A DNA stretch of 64,000 bases, taken from positions 56,568 to 120,567 of the forward strand of contig JAEERC010000051.1 in NCBI GenBank assembly GCA_016285645.1. The letters run 5' to 3'. This document shows positions 39,094-48,924 of this stretch, in pieces; the stretch's first letter is position 1; each line of letters starts with the position of its first letter. Under the pieces are notes generated by a model. It was not told where the DNA came from, ran no database searches, and was given only the letters and a program-made list of their open reading frames with translations. Position numbers and translations under genes: made by a program. Source of the stretch: Clostridiaceae bacterium (GTDB taxonomy: Bacteria; Bacillota; Clostridia; Oscillospirales; Acutalibacteraceae).

Positions 39094-39113
39094 GGCAGGG
39101 AATTATCCCTGCC
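39094..39113 (+). terminator. Terminator hairpin
   Basis: GGCAGGGA ATTA TCCCTGCC TTTTTT. Confidence 0.8.
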
Positions 39114-39242
39114 TTTTTTGTTGCCGTTCGCGCCGTAAATAATACCGCTCGCGAACACAGGCGCTTTTGAGCGTTTTTGTATGTTATTGTATGGCTGTAA
39201 TCAGACGGAGCGAAAAGCTCCCGAAAAACAGGAGGTAACATT

Positions 39243-39446
39243 ATGATGATTTTATGCTTTGCAATTACGGCGGTTTTTACTACGGCGGTATGCCTTGCCT
39301 CGGTCAGGCAGGAGGAGCCCGACAGAGCGTCAACAGCGATTGAGAACACCGTTCGTCCGCTCGCTGTACCCGACAGCGCAGACAAAATCCCCGCGATTAA
39401 AACAGCCGTCTCCGGCGACTTCAATGTTTACAGAAAAGTCGGATGA
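39243..39446 (+). CDS. Small single-TM protein
   Basis: 67 aa with N-terminal hydrophobic segment and AGGAGG RBS. Confidence 0.5.
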   Translation: MMILCFAITAVFTTAVCLASVRQEEPDRASTAIENTVRPLAVPDSADKIPAIKTAVSGDFNVYRKVG

Positions 39447-39491
39447 TTTTAACCTGAACAACTCTTTTCATATTAACCGTTCCATACAAAA

Positions 39492-39521
39492 ACGGACCGC
39501 GCGGTTTTCCACGCGGTCCGT
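39492..39521. terminator. Bidirectional terminator hairpin
   Basis: ACGGACCGCG ... CGCGGTCCGT flanked by A and T tracts. Confidence 0.7.
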
Positions 39522-39530
39522 AATTTTTGT

Positions 39531-39761
39531 TTATCGGGCTGAGCTGTCGAGGGGAGTTTTTTCGTCGCTCAGGCAAAGAAAATAAGAGGGCTGTAAATTG
39601 TAATACTCACATAATTTGATAAAATCCTCAATGGTCAGTTTTGCGCGTCTTTTTTCGATATGGTCATAACCCTGCTGGGATTTGTGAATAATCGCAGCAA
39701 CCTCACGCTGAGTCAGATCACGGTCGATTCTTTCGGAAATCAAACGGTCCAGATAATCCAT
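39531..39761 (-). CDS. XRE-family HTH transcriptional regulator
   Basis: RIDRDLTQREVAAIIHKSQQGYDHIEKRRAKLTIEDFIKLCEYYNLQPSYFLCLS. Confidence 0.88.
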   Translation of the reverse strand: MDYLDRLISERIDRDLTQREVAAIIHKSQQGYDHIEKRRAKLTIEDFIKLCEYYNLQPSYFLCLSDEKTPLDSSAR

Positions 39762-39788
39762 AGTTTTCACCCCGGATTATTCTATCAA

Positions 39789-39833
39789 ACTCAAAGTTTG
39801 AGTATTGACAATTACTCAAACTTTGAGTATAAT
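39789..39833 (+). promoter_or_regulatory. Sigma-A-like promoter with two 15-bp palindromic operators
   Basis: ACTCAAAGTTTGAGT (39789-39803); TTGACA (39805-39810)-17 nt-TATAAT (39828-39833); ACTCAAACTTTGAGT (39814-39828). Confidence 0.85.
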
Positions 39834-39862
39834 TCATATAAATATAAAAGGGGGTATTTTCA

Positions 39863-40897
39863 ATGGAAAAGATATTAAACAAACATGCACTGACCGTTTG
39901 TGCGGCGATTTCGTTACTGTTTTCGCTTTTCCCGTATGTTACAGTCGCCGAGGATTCTAAATTCAATCTGTTTTCGCTTATAGGCGAAGATGCGGGTATT
40001 CTTCCCATTATTGCACTGTTGCTTCCCATTGCACTGATAGTTGTAAACTATGTTCTTAAAACAGACTATACAAAATATATTCTTATTGCCATACCCGCCG
40101 TTGCTGTAATTGTTCATATTATAATAATAAGCGCAATGAAGTCTGCAAACGGTGTGGCGGAAGCTTTCGGAGTGGAAGGTGCAAAAGCAAGTGTCGGCTT
40201 TGTTTTCAATATTCTTGCAAATCTTGCGGCTGCGGGCATAGCAGTATTCCTTATGCTGAAAGGCGGTTCGGAAGGTCAGCCCGTTCAGTTCGTTAATTCA
40301 AGCGAAAAGATCAGTTTAAACAGTATAAAGGAAGTAGGAAACACAATAGCGAAAAAGAGTTCGGAAACAGTAAAAAATATTGCATCGTCCATTCCTGCAA
40401 AATCTGATGAAATAAAAACATCGGAAAACAGATCCTCTTTTTCGACTGACAGAGATCCGGCTATTTCCAAACTTAAAGCCGAAATTGTCAGAATAGAAGG
40501 TCAGTTACAGCCCATCTATACGGCTTTGGGCAAAAAATATGCCGAAAGCGGTTCGGAGGACTTCAATGCTGACGAAGAACTCAAAGCAATAGCTGAGAAA
40601 AAACAGGAAATCGCAAATCTTAAAAATGAGATACTTGAAGTCGAAAAGAGCAAAATGAACAATAAGCTCGCAGAAAAGAAAAAGGCCTTCGAAGCAAAGA
40701 TCAACAGTGAAAAAGAAAAACTCGACAAGGCACTTGCACTTGGCGTAATCACACAGGAAGAGCACGACAGCAAAGTTTCGGAACAGCAGAAGAAACTTGA
40801 CAACTACGATGAAATAGCGCGCATTGAAGAGCAGTTTGATTTAGGTATTATTTCAAACGAAGAAAAAGAGCAGAGAATAAAAGATATTATAGGATAA
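39863..40897 (+). CDS. Membrane protein with coiled-coil and SHOCT-like C-terminus
   Basis: N-terminal 4-TM region, K/E-rich coiled coil, ARIEEQFDLGIISNEEKEQRIKDIIG. Confidence 0.7.
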   Translation: MEKILNKHALTVCAAISLLFSLFPYVTVAEDSKFNLFSLIGEDAGILPIIALLLPIALIVVNYVLKTDYTKYILIAIPAVAVIVHIIIISAMKSANGVAEAFGVEGAKASVGFVFNILANLAAAGIAVFLMLKGGSEGQPVQFVNSSEKISLNSIKEVGNTIAKKSSETVKNIASSIPAKSDEIKTSENRSSFSTDRDPAISKLKAEIVRIEGQLQPIYTALGKKYAESGSEDFNADEELKAIAEKKQEIANLKNEILEVEKSKMNNKLAEKKKAFEAKINSEKEKLDKALALGVITQEEHDSKVSEQQKKLDNYDEIARIEEQFDLGIISNEEKEQRIKDIIG

Positions 40898-40910
40898 ATA
40901 ATAACAACAG

Positions 40911-40938
40911 TGCACCCTGCCGGAAACGACAGGGTGCA
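40911..40938. terminator. Terminator hairpin between convergent genes
   Basis: TGCACCCTG ... CAGGGTGCA then TCTTTT. Confidence 0.7.
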
Positions 40939-40942
40939 TCTT

Positions 40943-41401
40943 TTACAGTTCCATATTTATACAGATAATTCCTTTGTCGGTTATGTCAACCGCGCCGTAG
41001 GCGCCGTCCTGCATCGCGCCGGGGTTGAAGATGTAAAGCCCGTTTTCATAGCGGTTGTCCGGCTCGTGGGTGTGGCCGTAAAGCGCGACCTTCACGCCGA
41101 GCTGCCCCGCCTTTTCCTCGAGCGTCTGAGTGCCGTATTTCACCCTTTCAAGGTGACCGTGCGTGCAAAGCACGGTTACATCGCCGCATTTTATAAGCTC
41201 GTTTAGCGGGTGCTGCGCCGCGAAATCGCAGTTGCCGCACACCTGCACAAGCTCGCGCCCTTTGAGCAGGTCGTCGAGTCTGTCGGCGTCGCGCTCGCAA
41301 TCGCCCAGGTGAACGATGATATCCGCCTCGGGGTGCTTCTCAAGGGCGTCGCGCATAAGACTGACCCTGCCGTGTGAATCGGTAAAAACAAGAAGCCGCA
41401 T
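40943..41401 (-). CDS. YfcE/MJ0936-type metallophosphoesterase
   Basis: MRLLVFTDSHGRVS...DIIVHLGDCERD...VCGNCDF...VLCTHGHLERV...YGHTHEP. Confidence 0.92.
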   Translation of the reverse strand: MRLLVFTDSHGRVSLMRDALEKHPEADIIVHLGDCERDADRLDDLLKGRELVQVCGNCDFAAQHPLNELIKCGDVTVLCTHGHLERVKYGTQTLEEKAGQLGVKVALYGHTHEPDNRYENGLYIFNPGAMQDGAYGAVDITDKGIICINMEL

Positions 41402-41402
41402 T

Positions 41403-42710
41403 TTACATACCTCTGCGTTTTACGCAGTTCTCGAGTTTTATCGCCTCATATACGCCCTCGTCAAACAGGTCGCAGATTTCCCTGTATTTTTCAATCGGGA
41501 GCGTCTCAAGTGTTTCGCCGGTCTTGATGCAGAGGGCAACAACCTCGCCCGTCGCCTTGTAGGCGTCGCGGAAGGGAAGCCCCTTTGAAACGAGATAGTC
41601 CGCGCAGTCGGTGGCGTTTATGAATCCGCCCGCAGCCGCCTTGCGCATGTTTTCGGGCAGAACCTTCATTGTGTCAATCATCGGAATAAGTGTGTCAACG
41701 CAGATTTTAACCGTGTCAAAGGCGTCGAAAACGGCGTCCTTGTCCTCCTGCATATCCTTGTTGTAGGCGAGGGGAAGCCCCTTCATAACGGTAAGCAGAG
41801 TCATAAGGTCGCCGAACACCCTGCCGCTCTTGCCCCTGACAAGTTCGGTGATGTCGGGGTTCTTTTTTTGCGGCATAATGCTCGAGCCCGTTGAGAAGGC
41901 GTCGTCGAGCTCAATGAATTTGAACTCCCAGGAGCACCACAGCACAATCTCCTCCGAAAGGCGCGAAAGGTGAACCATAATTATTGAGAGAGCGCCCGCG
42001 AGCTCAATGCAGAAATCGCGGTCGGCAACGCCGTCGAGAGTGCTTTTTGTGTAGCCGTCAAAGCCGAGAAGCTCCGCGGTCATAGCCCTGTCAATCGGGT
42101 AGGTTGTGCCCGCGAGAGCGCCGCTGCCGAGGGGAGATACATTCATTCTCTTTTTAGCGTCCTCAAGCCGCCCGAGGTCTCTTTTAAGCATTTCAACATA
42201 GGCGGTCAGGTGCGCCTTGAAGGTTATCGGCTGGGCGCGCTGGAGGTGGGTGTAGCCGGGCATAATCGCCGTTTTGTATTCCTCCGCCTTGTTTTCGAGC
42301 GAGGCGATAAGCCCCTCAACAAGGGCGTAAAGAGCGTCGCATTCCTTTCTGAGGGTCAGGCGCACATCGAGGGCTACCTGGTCGTTACGGCTGCGCCCCG
42401 TGTGAAGACGCTTGCCCGCCGAGCCGATGCGCTCGGTGAGGGTTGCCTCAATAAAGGTGTGTATATCCTCGGCGTCCGGGTCTATGAGAAGAGCGCCGCT
42501 TTCTATATCCGCCCTTATTTTCTCAAGCCCTTCGCAGATTGCCGCGCCGTCCTCCTTCGAGATGATACCCTGAGCCGCCAGCATTGTGGCGTGGGCGATG
42601 CTGCCCGTGATATCCTCCTCAAACATCCTTGAGTCGGTCGCTATTGATGAGTTGAAATCGTTGGTTTTTTTATCCGCTTCCTTTGAAAAGCGTCCTGCCC
42701 ATAATTTCAT
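41403..42710 (-). CDS. argH: Argininosuccinate lyase
   Basis: MKLWAGRFSKEADKKTNDFNSSI, GSSIMPQKKNPD signature. Confidence 0.97.
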   Translation of the reverse strand: MKLWAGRFSKEADKKTNDFNSSIATDSRMFEEDITGSIAHATMLAAQGIISKEDGAAICEGLEKIRADIESGALLIDPDAEDIHTFIEATLTERIGSAGKRLHTGRSRNDQVALDVRLTLRKECDALYALVEGLIASLENKAEEYKTAIMPGYTHLQRAQPITFKAHLTAYVEMLKRDLGRLEDAKKRMNVSPLGSGALAGTTYPIDRAMTAELLGFDGYTKSTLDGVADRDFCIELAGALSIIMVHLSRLSEEIVLWCSWEFKFIELDDAFSTGSSIMPQKKNPDITELVRGKSGRVFGDLMTLLTVMKGLPLAYNKDMQEDKDAVFDAFDTVKICVDTLIPMIDTMKVLPENMRKAAAGGFINATDCADYLVSKGLPFRDAYKATGEVVALCIKTGETLETLPIEKYREICDLFDEGVYEAIKLENCVKRRGM

Positions 42711-42736
42711 AGTTATCAGTCCTTTATGAATAGTGA

Positions 42737-42762
42737 AAAAGAGCCGCCGCAACGGCTCTTTT
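42737..42762 (-). terminator. Hairpin between argG and argH
   Basis: AAAAGAGCCG CCGCAA CGGCTCTTTT. Confidence 0.65.
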
Positions 42763-42773
42763 GATTTTTAAAA

Positions 42774-44000
<1,227 letters not shown>

Positions 44001-44066
44001 TATTTATTTCCTCCGTGAATGTTTATGCATTGATTATACATTAATATTAATTAAAGTCAACACAAT

Positions 44067-44084
44067 TCTGTATTTTTATGCAAA
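44067..44084 (-). promoter_or_regulatory. Putative ArgR ARG box upstream of argG
   Basis: TCTGTATTTTTATGCAAA fits TNTGNATWWWWATNCANA; minus-strand promoter TTGACT-16 nt-TATAAT lies between it and argG. Confidence 0.55.
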
Positions 44085-44130
44085 ATCGGCGTAATCAACA
44101 AAAGAATATGCAGATTGCCGCGCCCGATTA

Positions 44131-45144
44131 TCAAAGCTGATAAAGCCCGACCTTCTTCTGCACCTTCGCGAGAGTGCGGTATGAGAGGCGCAGGGCGGAT
44201 TCGGCGCCCTTCTTTGCGCAGTCGTTGAGATACGCCTTGTCGGCAATAAGCTGCGCGTATTTTTCCTGAACGGGTTTTAACTCCTCGATTACCGACTCCG
44301 CGACGCTTACCTTGAAATCGCCGTAGCCCCTGCCGTCAAATTCCTTCTCGATTTCGTCAAAGGATTTGCCCGTGCAGCAGGAGTAAATCGCCATAAGGTT
44401 GTTTATGCCGTCCTTGCCCTCGGCGTAACGCACGCACGCTTCACTGTCGGTGACCGCCGATTTGAATTTTTTCATTATCGCTTCGGGCGGGTCGAGCAGA
44501 GAGATGGACGCCTTGGGGTTCGGGTCGGATTTTGACATTTTCTGGGTCGGGTCCTGCAAGCTCGCGATTTTCGCGCCGACCTTGCCTATGAAGGGCTCGG
44601 GCAGCGTAAAGGTCTGACCGTGGCGGGTGTTGAACCTGTCGGCGATATCCCTGGCAAGTTCAAGGTGCTGTTTCTGGTCGGCGCCTACGGGCACGAAATC
44701 CGCCTGATAGACGAGAATATCCGCCGCCATGAGCACGGGGTAATCAAAAAGCCCCACGTTGACATCATCCGCGTGTTTCCGGGATTTGTCCTTGAACTGG
44801 GTCATTCTCGACGCCTCGCCGAACTGGGCGTAGCAGTTGAGTATCCAGGCAAGCTCGCTGTGGGTGTGAACATGGCTCTGGAAAAAGACTATGCTTTTTT
44901 CGGGGTCAAGACCTATGGCGAGCATAAGCGCGAACATTTCAAGCGACTGTTTGCGCAGAAGCGCCGGCTCGGGGTGAACGGTTATGGCGTGCAGGTCGGC
45001 AACGCCGTATATGCAGTCGTATTCCTCGCTCATCGCCTTCCAGTTCTTGAGCGCGCCCAGGTAGTTGCCAAGAGTGGGCACGGATGTGGGCTGAATAAGA
45101 CTGAGAACTCTTTTTTTCTTTTCGGGTGCGGGTGTGTTTTCCAT
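44131..45144 (-). CDS. trpS: Tryptophan--tRNA ligase
   Basis: SLIQPTSVPTLGNYLGALKNW, KMSKSDPN (KMSKS). Confidence 0.97.
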   Translation of the reverse strand: MENTPAPEKKKRVLSLIQPTSVPTLGNYLGALKNWKAMSEEYDCIYGVADLHAITVHPEPALLRKQSLEMFALMLAIGLDPEKSIVFFQSHVHTHSELAWILNCYAQFGEASRMTQFKDKSRKHADDVNVGLFDYPVLMAADILVYQADFVPVGADQKQHLELARDIADRFNTRHGQTFTLPEPFIGKVGAKIASLQDPTQKMSKSDPNPKASISLLDPPEAIMKKFKSAVTDSEACVRYAEGKDGINNLMAIYSCCTGKSFDEIEKEFDGRGYGDFKVSVAESVIEELKPVQEKYAQLIADKAYLNDCAKKGAESALRLSYRTLAKVQKKVGLYQL

Positions 45145-45157
45145 ACTTTTTCTCCGT

Positions 45158-46342
45158 TTATCGGTAATTTCTCGCCACTTCGCCGAGGATTTTAACGCCC
45201 TTTACTATGCCTTCATCGGTGGGCGTTGAGAAGTTTAAGCGTACATACTGGGTTGATTTGCTCTCGTCGCACAGGAAAGCGCTGCCGGGCACGATTGAAA
45301 CGCCCGCCTCGCTCGCCTTTCTGACGAAGGTGAGCATATCGAAACGGTCGTCGAGTTTACACCAAACGAACAGACCGCCCTGGGGACGCACATACTCGAC
45401 ATAATCGCCGAGTTCCTCGTCAATAAGGTCGCACATAAGGTTTAACTTTCTGCGGTAGATATCCCTGATTTTTGCGATGTGCGCCTCATAGTCGTAATCG
45501 TGAAGCCATTTATATACGATATACTGTGATGTCAGCGGAGTGTGAACATCCTGAGTCTGCTTTACAACGGTCATTTTCGCTATGAGTTCCTTGTTGGCGC
45601 AAACGAAGCCTACACGGATGCCGGGCGCGACGATTTTTGAGAACGAGCCGGAATAAACCACAAGCCCGCAGTCGTCCATAGTCTTGATGGCGGGGATGTC
45701 CTCGCCCGCTACTCTCGTTTCGCCGTAGGGGTTGTCCTCAAGAATGATTATGCCGTATTTCTTCGCGAGGGCGTAAATCGCCTTTCTCTTTTCGAAAGAG
45801 GTGGTTGAGCCCGCGGGGTTCTGGAAATTCGGTATTGTGTATAAGAACTTCGCGTTGGGTTCGGATTTGAACGCGTTCTCAAGCGCTTCTATGTTCATAC
45901 CGTCCGCCTCAAGGGGCACGCCTACGAGTTTCGCGCCGAAAGCGCGGAAGCAGTTGAGAGCGCCTATGAAAGCGGGCTCCTCGCAGATGACCGTGTCGCC
46001 GGGGTTCAAGAGAGTGTGTGAAAGAAGACTCATAACCTGCTGGGCGCCGGATGTGACAATAACGCTGTCGGAATCCGAAAGCACATTGTAGCGGTCGCGG
46101 CACATCTTTTCGAGTTCGGCAATGAGAGGGGCGTAGCCCTCGGTAACGCCGTATTGAAGGGCGAGAACGGGGTTGTTTTCCATAAGCTCGCCGAGTATTT
46201 CCCTGACATCGTCAACGGGGAAGGCGTCGGGCGCGGGATTGCCCGCGGCGAAGGGGATTACCGACCCGCCCGTGTTTTTGAGTATTTCCCTGATGATTGA
46301 CGGCTTGAGCGAAGCGAGACCGCCTGAAATCTTATATTCCAT
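45158..46342 (-). CDS. PLP-dependent class I/II aminotransferase (2-aminoadipate/MocR-aminotransferase-like)
   Basis: ISFAAGNPAPDAFPV-type N-terminus, VTSGAQQVMSLLSHTLLNPGDTVICEEPAF, YSGSFSKIVAPGIRVGF. Confidence 0.9.
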   Translation of the reverse strand: MEYKISGGLASLKPSIIREILKNTGGSVIPFAAGNPAPDAFPVDDVREILGELMENNPVLALQYGVTEGYAPLIAELEKMCRDRYNVLSDSDSVIVTSGAQQVMSLLSHTLLNPGDTVICEEPAFIGALNCFRAFGAKLVGVPLEADGMNIEALENAFKSEPNAKFLYTIPNFQNPAGSTTSFEKRKAIYALAKKYGIIILEDNPYGETRVAGEDIPAIKTMDDCGLVVYSGSFSKIVAPGIRVGFVCANKELIAKMTVVKQTQDVHTPLTSQYIVYKWLHDYDYEAHIAKIRDIYRRKLNLMCDLIDEELGDYVEYVRPQGGLFVWCKLDDRFDMLTFVRKASEAGVSIVPGSAFLCDESKSTQYVRLNFSTPTDEGIVKGVKILGEVARNYR

Positions 46343-46455
46343 AATGTACCTCCGATATAAATCGTTCAAAAAGATATTATAGTATAAAAATATATAAATG
46401 TAAAGATAAAGCGTTGTTAAAAAACAAAAACCGGACACACGATTTCATTTATAAC

Positions 46456-46792
46456 CCGATTGCAGAATGAATGAAGATTTATATATCTGTAAAAAACGCC
46501 CGCGGCATCTCACCTGAAACTAATAATAATCAGATATAAGCCGATTGTGAAAGGAATGAAAACTGAGTTTACCTGCAAATAACGACCGCGGCATCTCACC
46601 CGAAGCGATAAGAAATCAGACACAAGCCGATTCAGAAAGGAATGAAAACTGAGTTTACCTGCAAATAACGACCGCGGCATCTCACCTGAAACTAATAATA
46701 ATCAGATATAAGCCGATTGCAGAAGGAATGAATATTAAGTTTACCTGCAAATAACGACCGCGGTATCTCACCTGAAATGATATGAAATCCCG
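46456..46792. repeat. Four-copy intergenic tandem repeat, period ~85-86 bp
   Basis: CCGATT unit starts at 46456, 46541, 46627 and 46713; shared core TTTACCTGCAAATAACGACCGCGGCATCTCACC. Confidence 0.9.
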
Positions 46793-46813
46793 GCCGTGAA
46801 TTAAAAAAGGAAA

Positions 46814-46837
46814 GCCGGCACGGAAAACCGTGCCGGC
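46814..46837 (-). terminator. Terminator hairpin of the ferredoxin gene
   Basis: GCCGGCACGG AAAA CCGTGCCGGC; minus-strand T-rich downstream. Confidence 0.75.
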
Positions 46838-46860
46838 GCCTTTGCATGATATTTTGTTAA

Positions 46861-47031
46861 TCAGTCTTCAGAGGGAGCTCCTACCGGGCAGGTGCTTGCA
46901 CAAGCGCCGCAGGAGATGCAGGTATCGGCATCGATAACATACTTGTCTTCGCCTTCTGAAATCGCGTTTACGGGGCAATCAGCTGCGCATGCGCCGCAGG
47001 AGATGCATTCGTCATTGATTACATATGCCAT
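46861..47031 (-). CDS. 2[4Fe-4S] ferredoxin, not in ORF track
   Basis: Read directly: MAYVINDECISCGACAADCPVNAISEGEDKYVIDADTCISCGACASTCPVGAPSED*. Confidence 0.95.
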   Translation of the reverse strand: MAYVINDECISCGACAADCPVNAISEGEDKYVIDADTCISCGACASTCPVGAPSED

Positions 47032-47163
47032 TGCAAAATCCTCCTTCTTTGAAAACGTACCGTTTTAAGGTCAATTTGATTATAACATTTACTTTTAAAA
47101 ATGCAATATTTTTTTAGCCGATTTTAAAAATAATTTACAATCCTGCAAAAATCCGTATAAAAA

Positions 47164-48030
47164 TCAGCCCTCGATGCCTTTGAGCGCCTCAAGCTCGGCG
47201 TTGTCAACGCGGATTTTGGAATCCTTCACCAGACGGACTTCCTTGCGGGTGAATACGGCGGGAGCCGCCTCGGGGCGGGATTCGAGCTGAACCTTGAGGA
47301 TGCCGGAAAGCAGGTTGCAGTCAACAACGGTGCCCTTGCCCTCCTTGGTGTCAACTATGGCGCCGACCTTCGGGGTCACGCGCAGAAGGTGCTCGTAGCC
47401 GTCCTGCTCATATTTGAGGCAGCACATAAGGCGGCCGCAGGTGCCGCTGATTTTGGTCGGGTTGAGGGAGAGCCCCTGCTCCTTAGCCATTTTTATAGCC
47501 ACGGGCTGGAACTCGCCGAGGAAGGTCTTGCAGCAGAACGGTCTGCCGCACACGCCGAGACCGCCGAGCATTTTCGCCTCATCGCGCACGCCTATCTGGC
47601 GCAGTTCGATTCTTGTTCTGAAAACGGAGGCGAGGCTTTTTACAAGCTCGCGGAAGTCGATGCGCCCGTCGGCGGTGAAATAGAAAAGAATTTTGCTGCC
47701 GTCAAAGGTGTATTCAACATCCACAAGCTTCATCTCGAGGGCGAAACTCTCGATTTTCTGCTCGCAGATTTTGAACGCCTCTTTTTCCTTCTGCTTGTTT
47801 GCCTCGAGGGTCGCGAGATCCTCCTTGGTCGCGGTTCTTATGAATTTTTTGAGTGGCTTTACAATCTGCTCGTCGTCGATTTCCCTGTTTTCCATTGTTA
47901 TTTCGCCGCACTCGATGCCGCGCACGGTCTCAACAATAACACGGTCGCCCTTTTTGAGAGTCTGACCGTCGGGGTCGAAGTAGTAGATTTTTCCGACTTC
48001 TTTGAAGCGGACGCCGATAACTTCTGCCAT
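47164..48030 (-). CDS. ricT: PSP1-domain protein RicT (YaaT)
   Basis: MAEVIGVRFKEVGKIYYFDPDG...RGIECGEI...MLGGLGVCGRPFCCKTFL...ISGTCGRLMCCLKYEQ. Confidence 0.92.
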   Translation of the reverse strand: MAEVIGVRFKEVGKIYYFDPDGQTLKKGDRVIVETVRGIECGEITMENREIDDEQIVKPLKKFIRTATKEDLATLEANKQKEKEAFKICEQKIESFALEMKLVDVEYTFDGSKILFYFTADGRIDFRELVKSLASVFRTRIELRQIGVRDEAKMLGGLGVCGRPFCCKTFLGEFQPVAIKMAKEQGLSLNPTKISGTCGRLMCCLKYEQDGYEHLLRVTPKVGAIVDTKEGKGTVVDCNLLSGILKVQLESRPEAAPAVFTRKEVRLVKDSKIRVDNAELEALKGIEG

Positions 48031-48047
48031 CTGAGTAAATCCTCCGG

Positions 48048-48917
48048 TTAAGTGTTCGCTCTGAAAAGTGTGCAGAGCCGGGTTATGATAAGGTTGTAGT
48101 TTCTGTTGAATTCGAGGTCGTCCCTGAGTTTGCGCGATGTTTTAGAAAGAGTGTCAAGGCGTTCGACCGTAAATTTTTGGGCGAGAAGGGCGGGCACGCC
48201 GTCAAACACGCCGCTGTCGGTTTTTGCCGTTTTTATCTTCATCGCCTCAACGAATATTTCGCTGAGTATGGGGAGCGCCGCCGCGAGAAGTTCCTTGTTC
48301 TTTTCAAAAACTCCCGCCGCCGCGAGAATGTCAAACTCCGCTTTTGAACATACCGCTTTGGCAACGGAGCAGGCGGCTTTGCACGCCTCGGTGTAGAGTT
48401 CGCCGTCCGTCTCGTTTTCCTGCTCGCCGAGGGAGAAGATTCTCGAACGGGATATGACCGTGGCGAGGAGGTCGGCTTTTGACGGGCAGACGATTATGAA
48501 AAAGGCGTATTTCGGCGGCTCCTCAAGACTTTTTATGAGTATGTTCTGCGATATCTGCGACATGGGACCCGTGACCTCGAGTATATAGACCTTCGCGTCC
48601 GCCTCGTTGGGCAGAATGCTCACGGAGTTTACCACATCGCGGGCTGTGTCGGCAATAAATATGCCCTTTTCGTTTTCAGTGTAATATTCAATGTCCGGGT
48701 GGATTCCCTGCTGCGCCTTTTTGCAGTCTGAGCACTCACCGCAGGCGAGATCGCCGTTTCGGCACACAAGCGCCTCGGCAATACCCTTCGCGAGCGACAT
48801 CCTTTTTGCGCGCGAGCCGCCCTCGATTATTGTGGAGTTCGGGTATCTCTTAGAGTTGAGCGCTGCGCAGATATCCTCGCCCAGCGACATATTTATATCG
48901 GTGTGAAAATAGTTCAT
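48048..48917 (-). CDS. holB: DNA polymerase III delta' subunit
   Basis: Clamp-loader-like: GECSDCKKAQQGIHPDI zinc motif, ILIKSLEEPPKYAFFIIV. Confidence 0.85.
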   Translation of the reverse strand: MNYFHTDINMSLGEDICAALNSKRYPNSTIIEGGSRAKRMSLAKGIAEALVCRNGDLACGECSDCKKAQQGIHPDIEYYTENEKGIFIADTARDVVNSVSILPNEADAKVYILEVTGPMSQISQNILIKSLEEPPKYAFFIIVCPSKADLLATVISRSRIFSLGEQENETDGELYTEACKAACSVAKAVCSKAEFDILAAAGVFEKNKELLAAALPILSEIFVEAMKIKTAKTDSGVFDGVPALLAQKFTVERLDTLSKTSRKLRDDLEFNRNYNLIITRLCTLFRANT

Positions 48918-48924
48918 ACGGTTC

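Noticed and set aside
46456-46792. Possible CRISPR array
   Set aside because: The whole ~86-bp unit is conserved, including the intervals. There are no unique similar-length spacers, and no cas genes are nearby.
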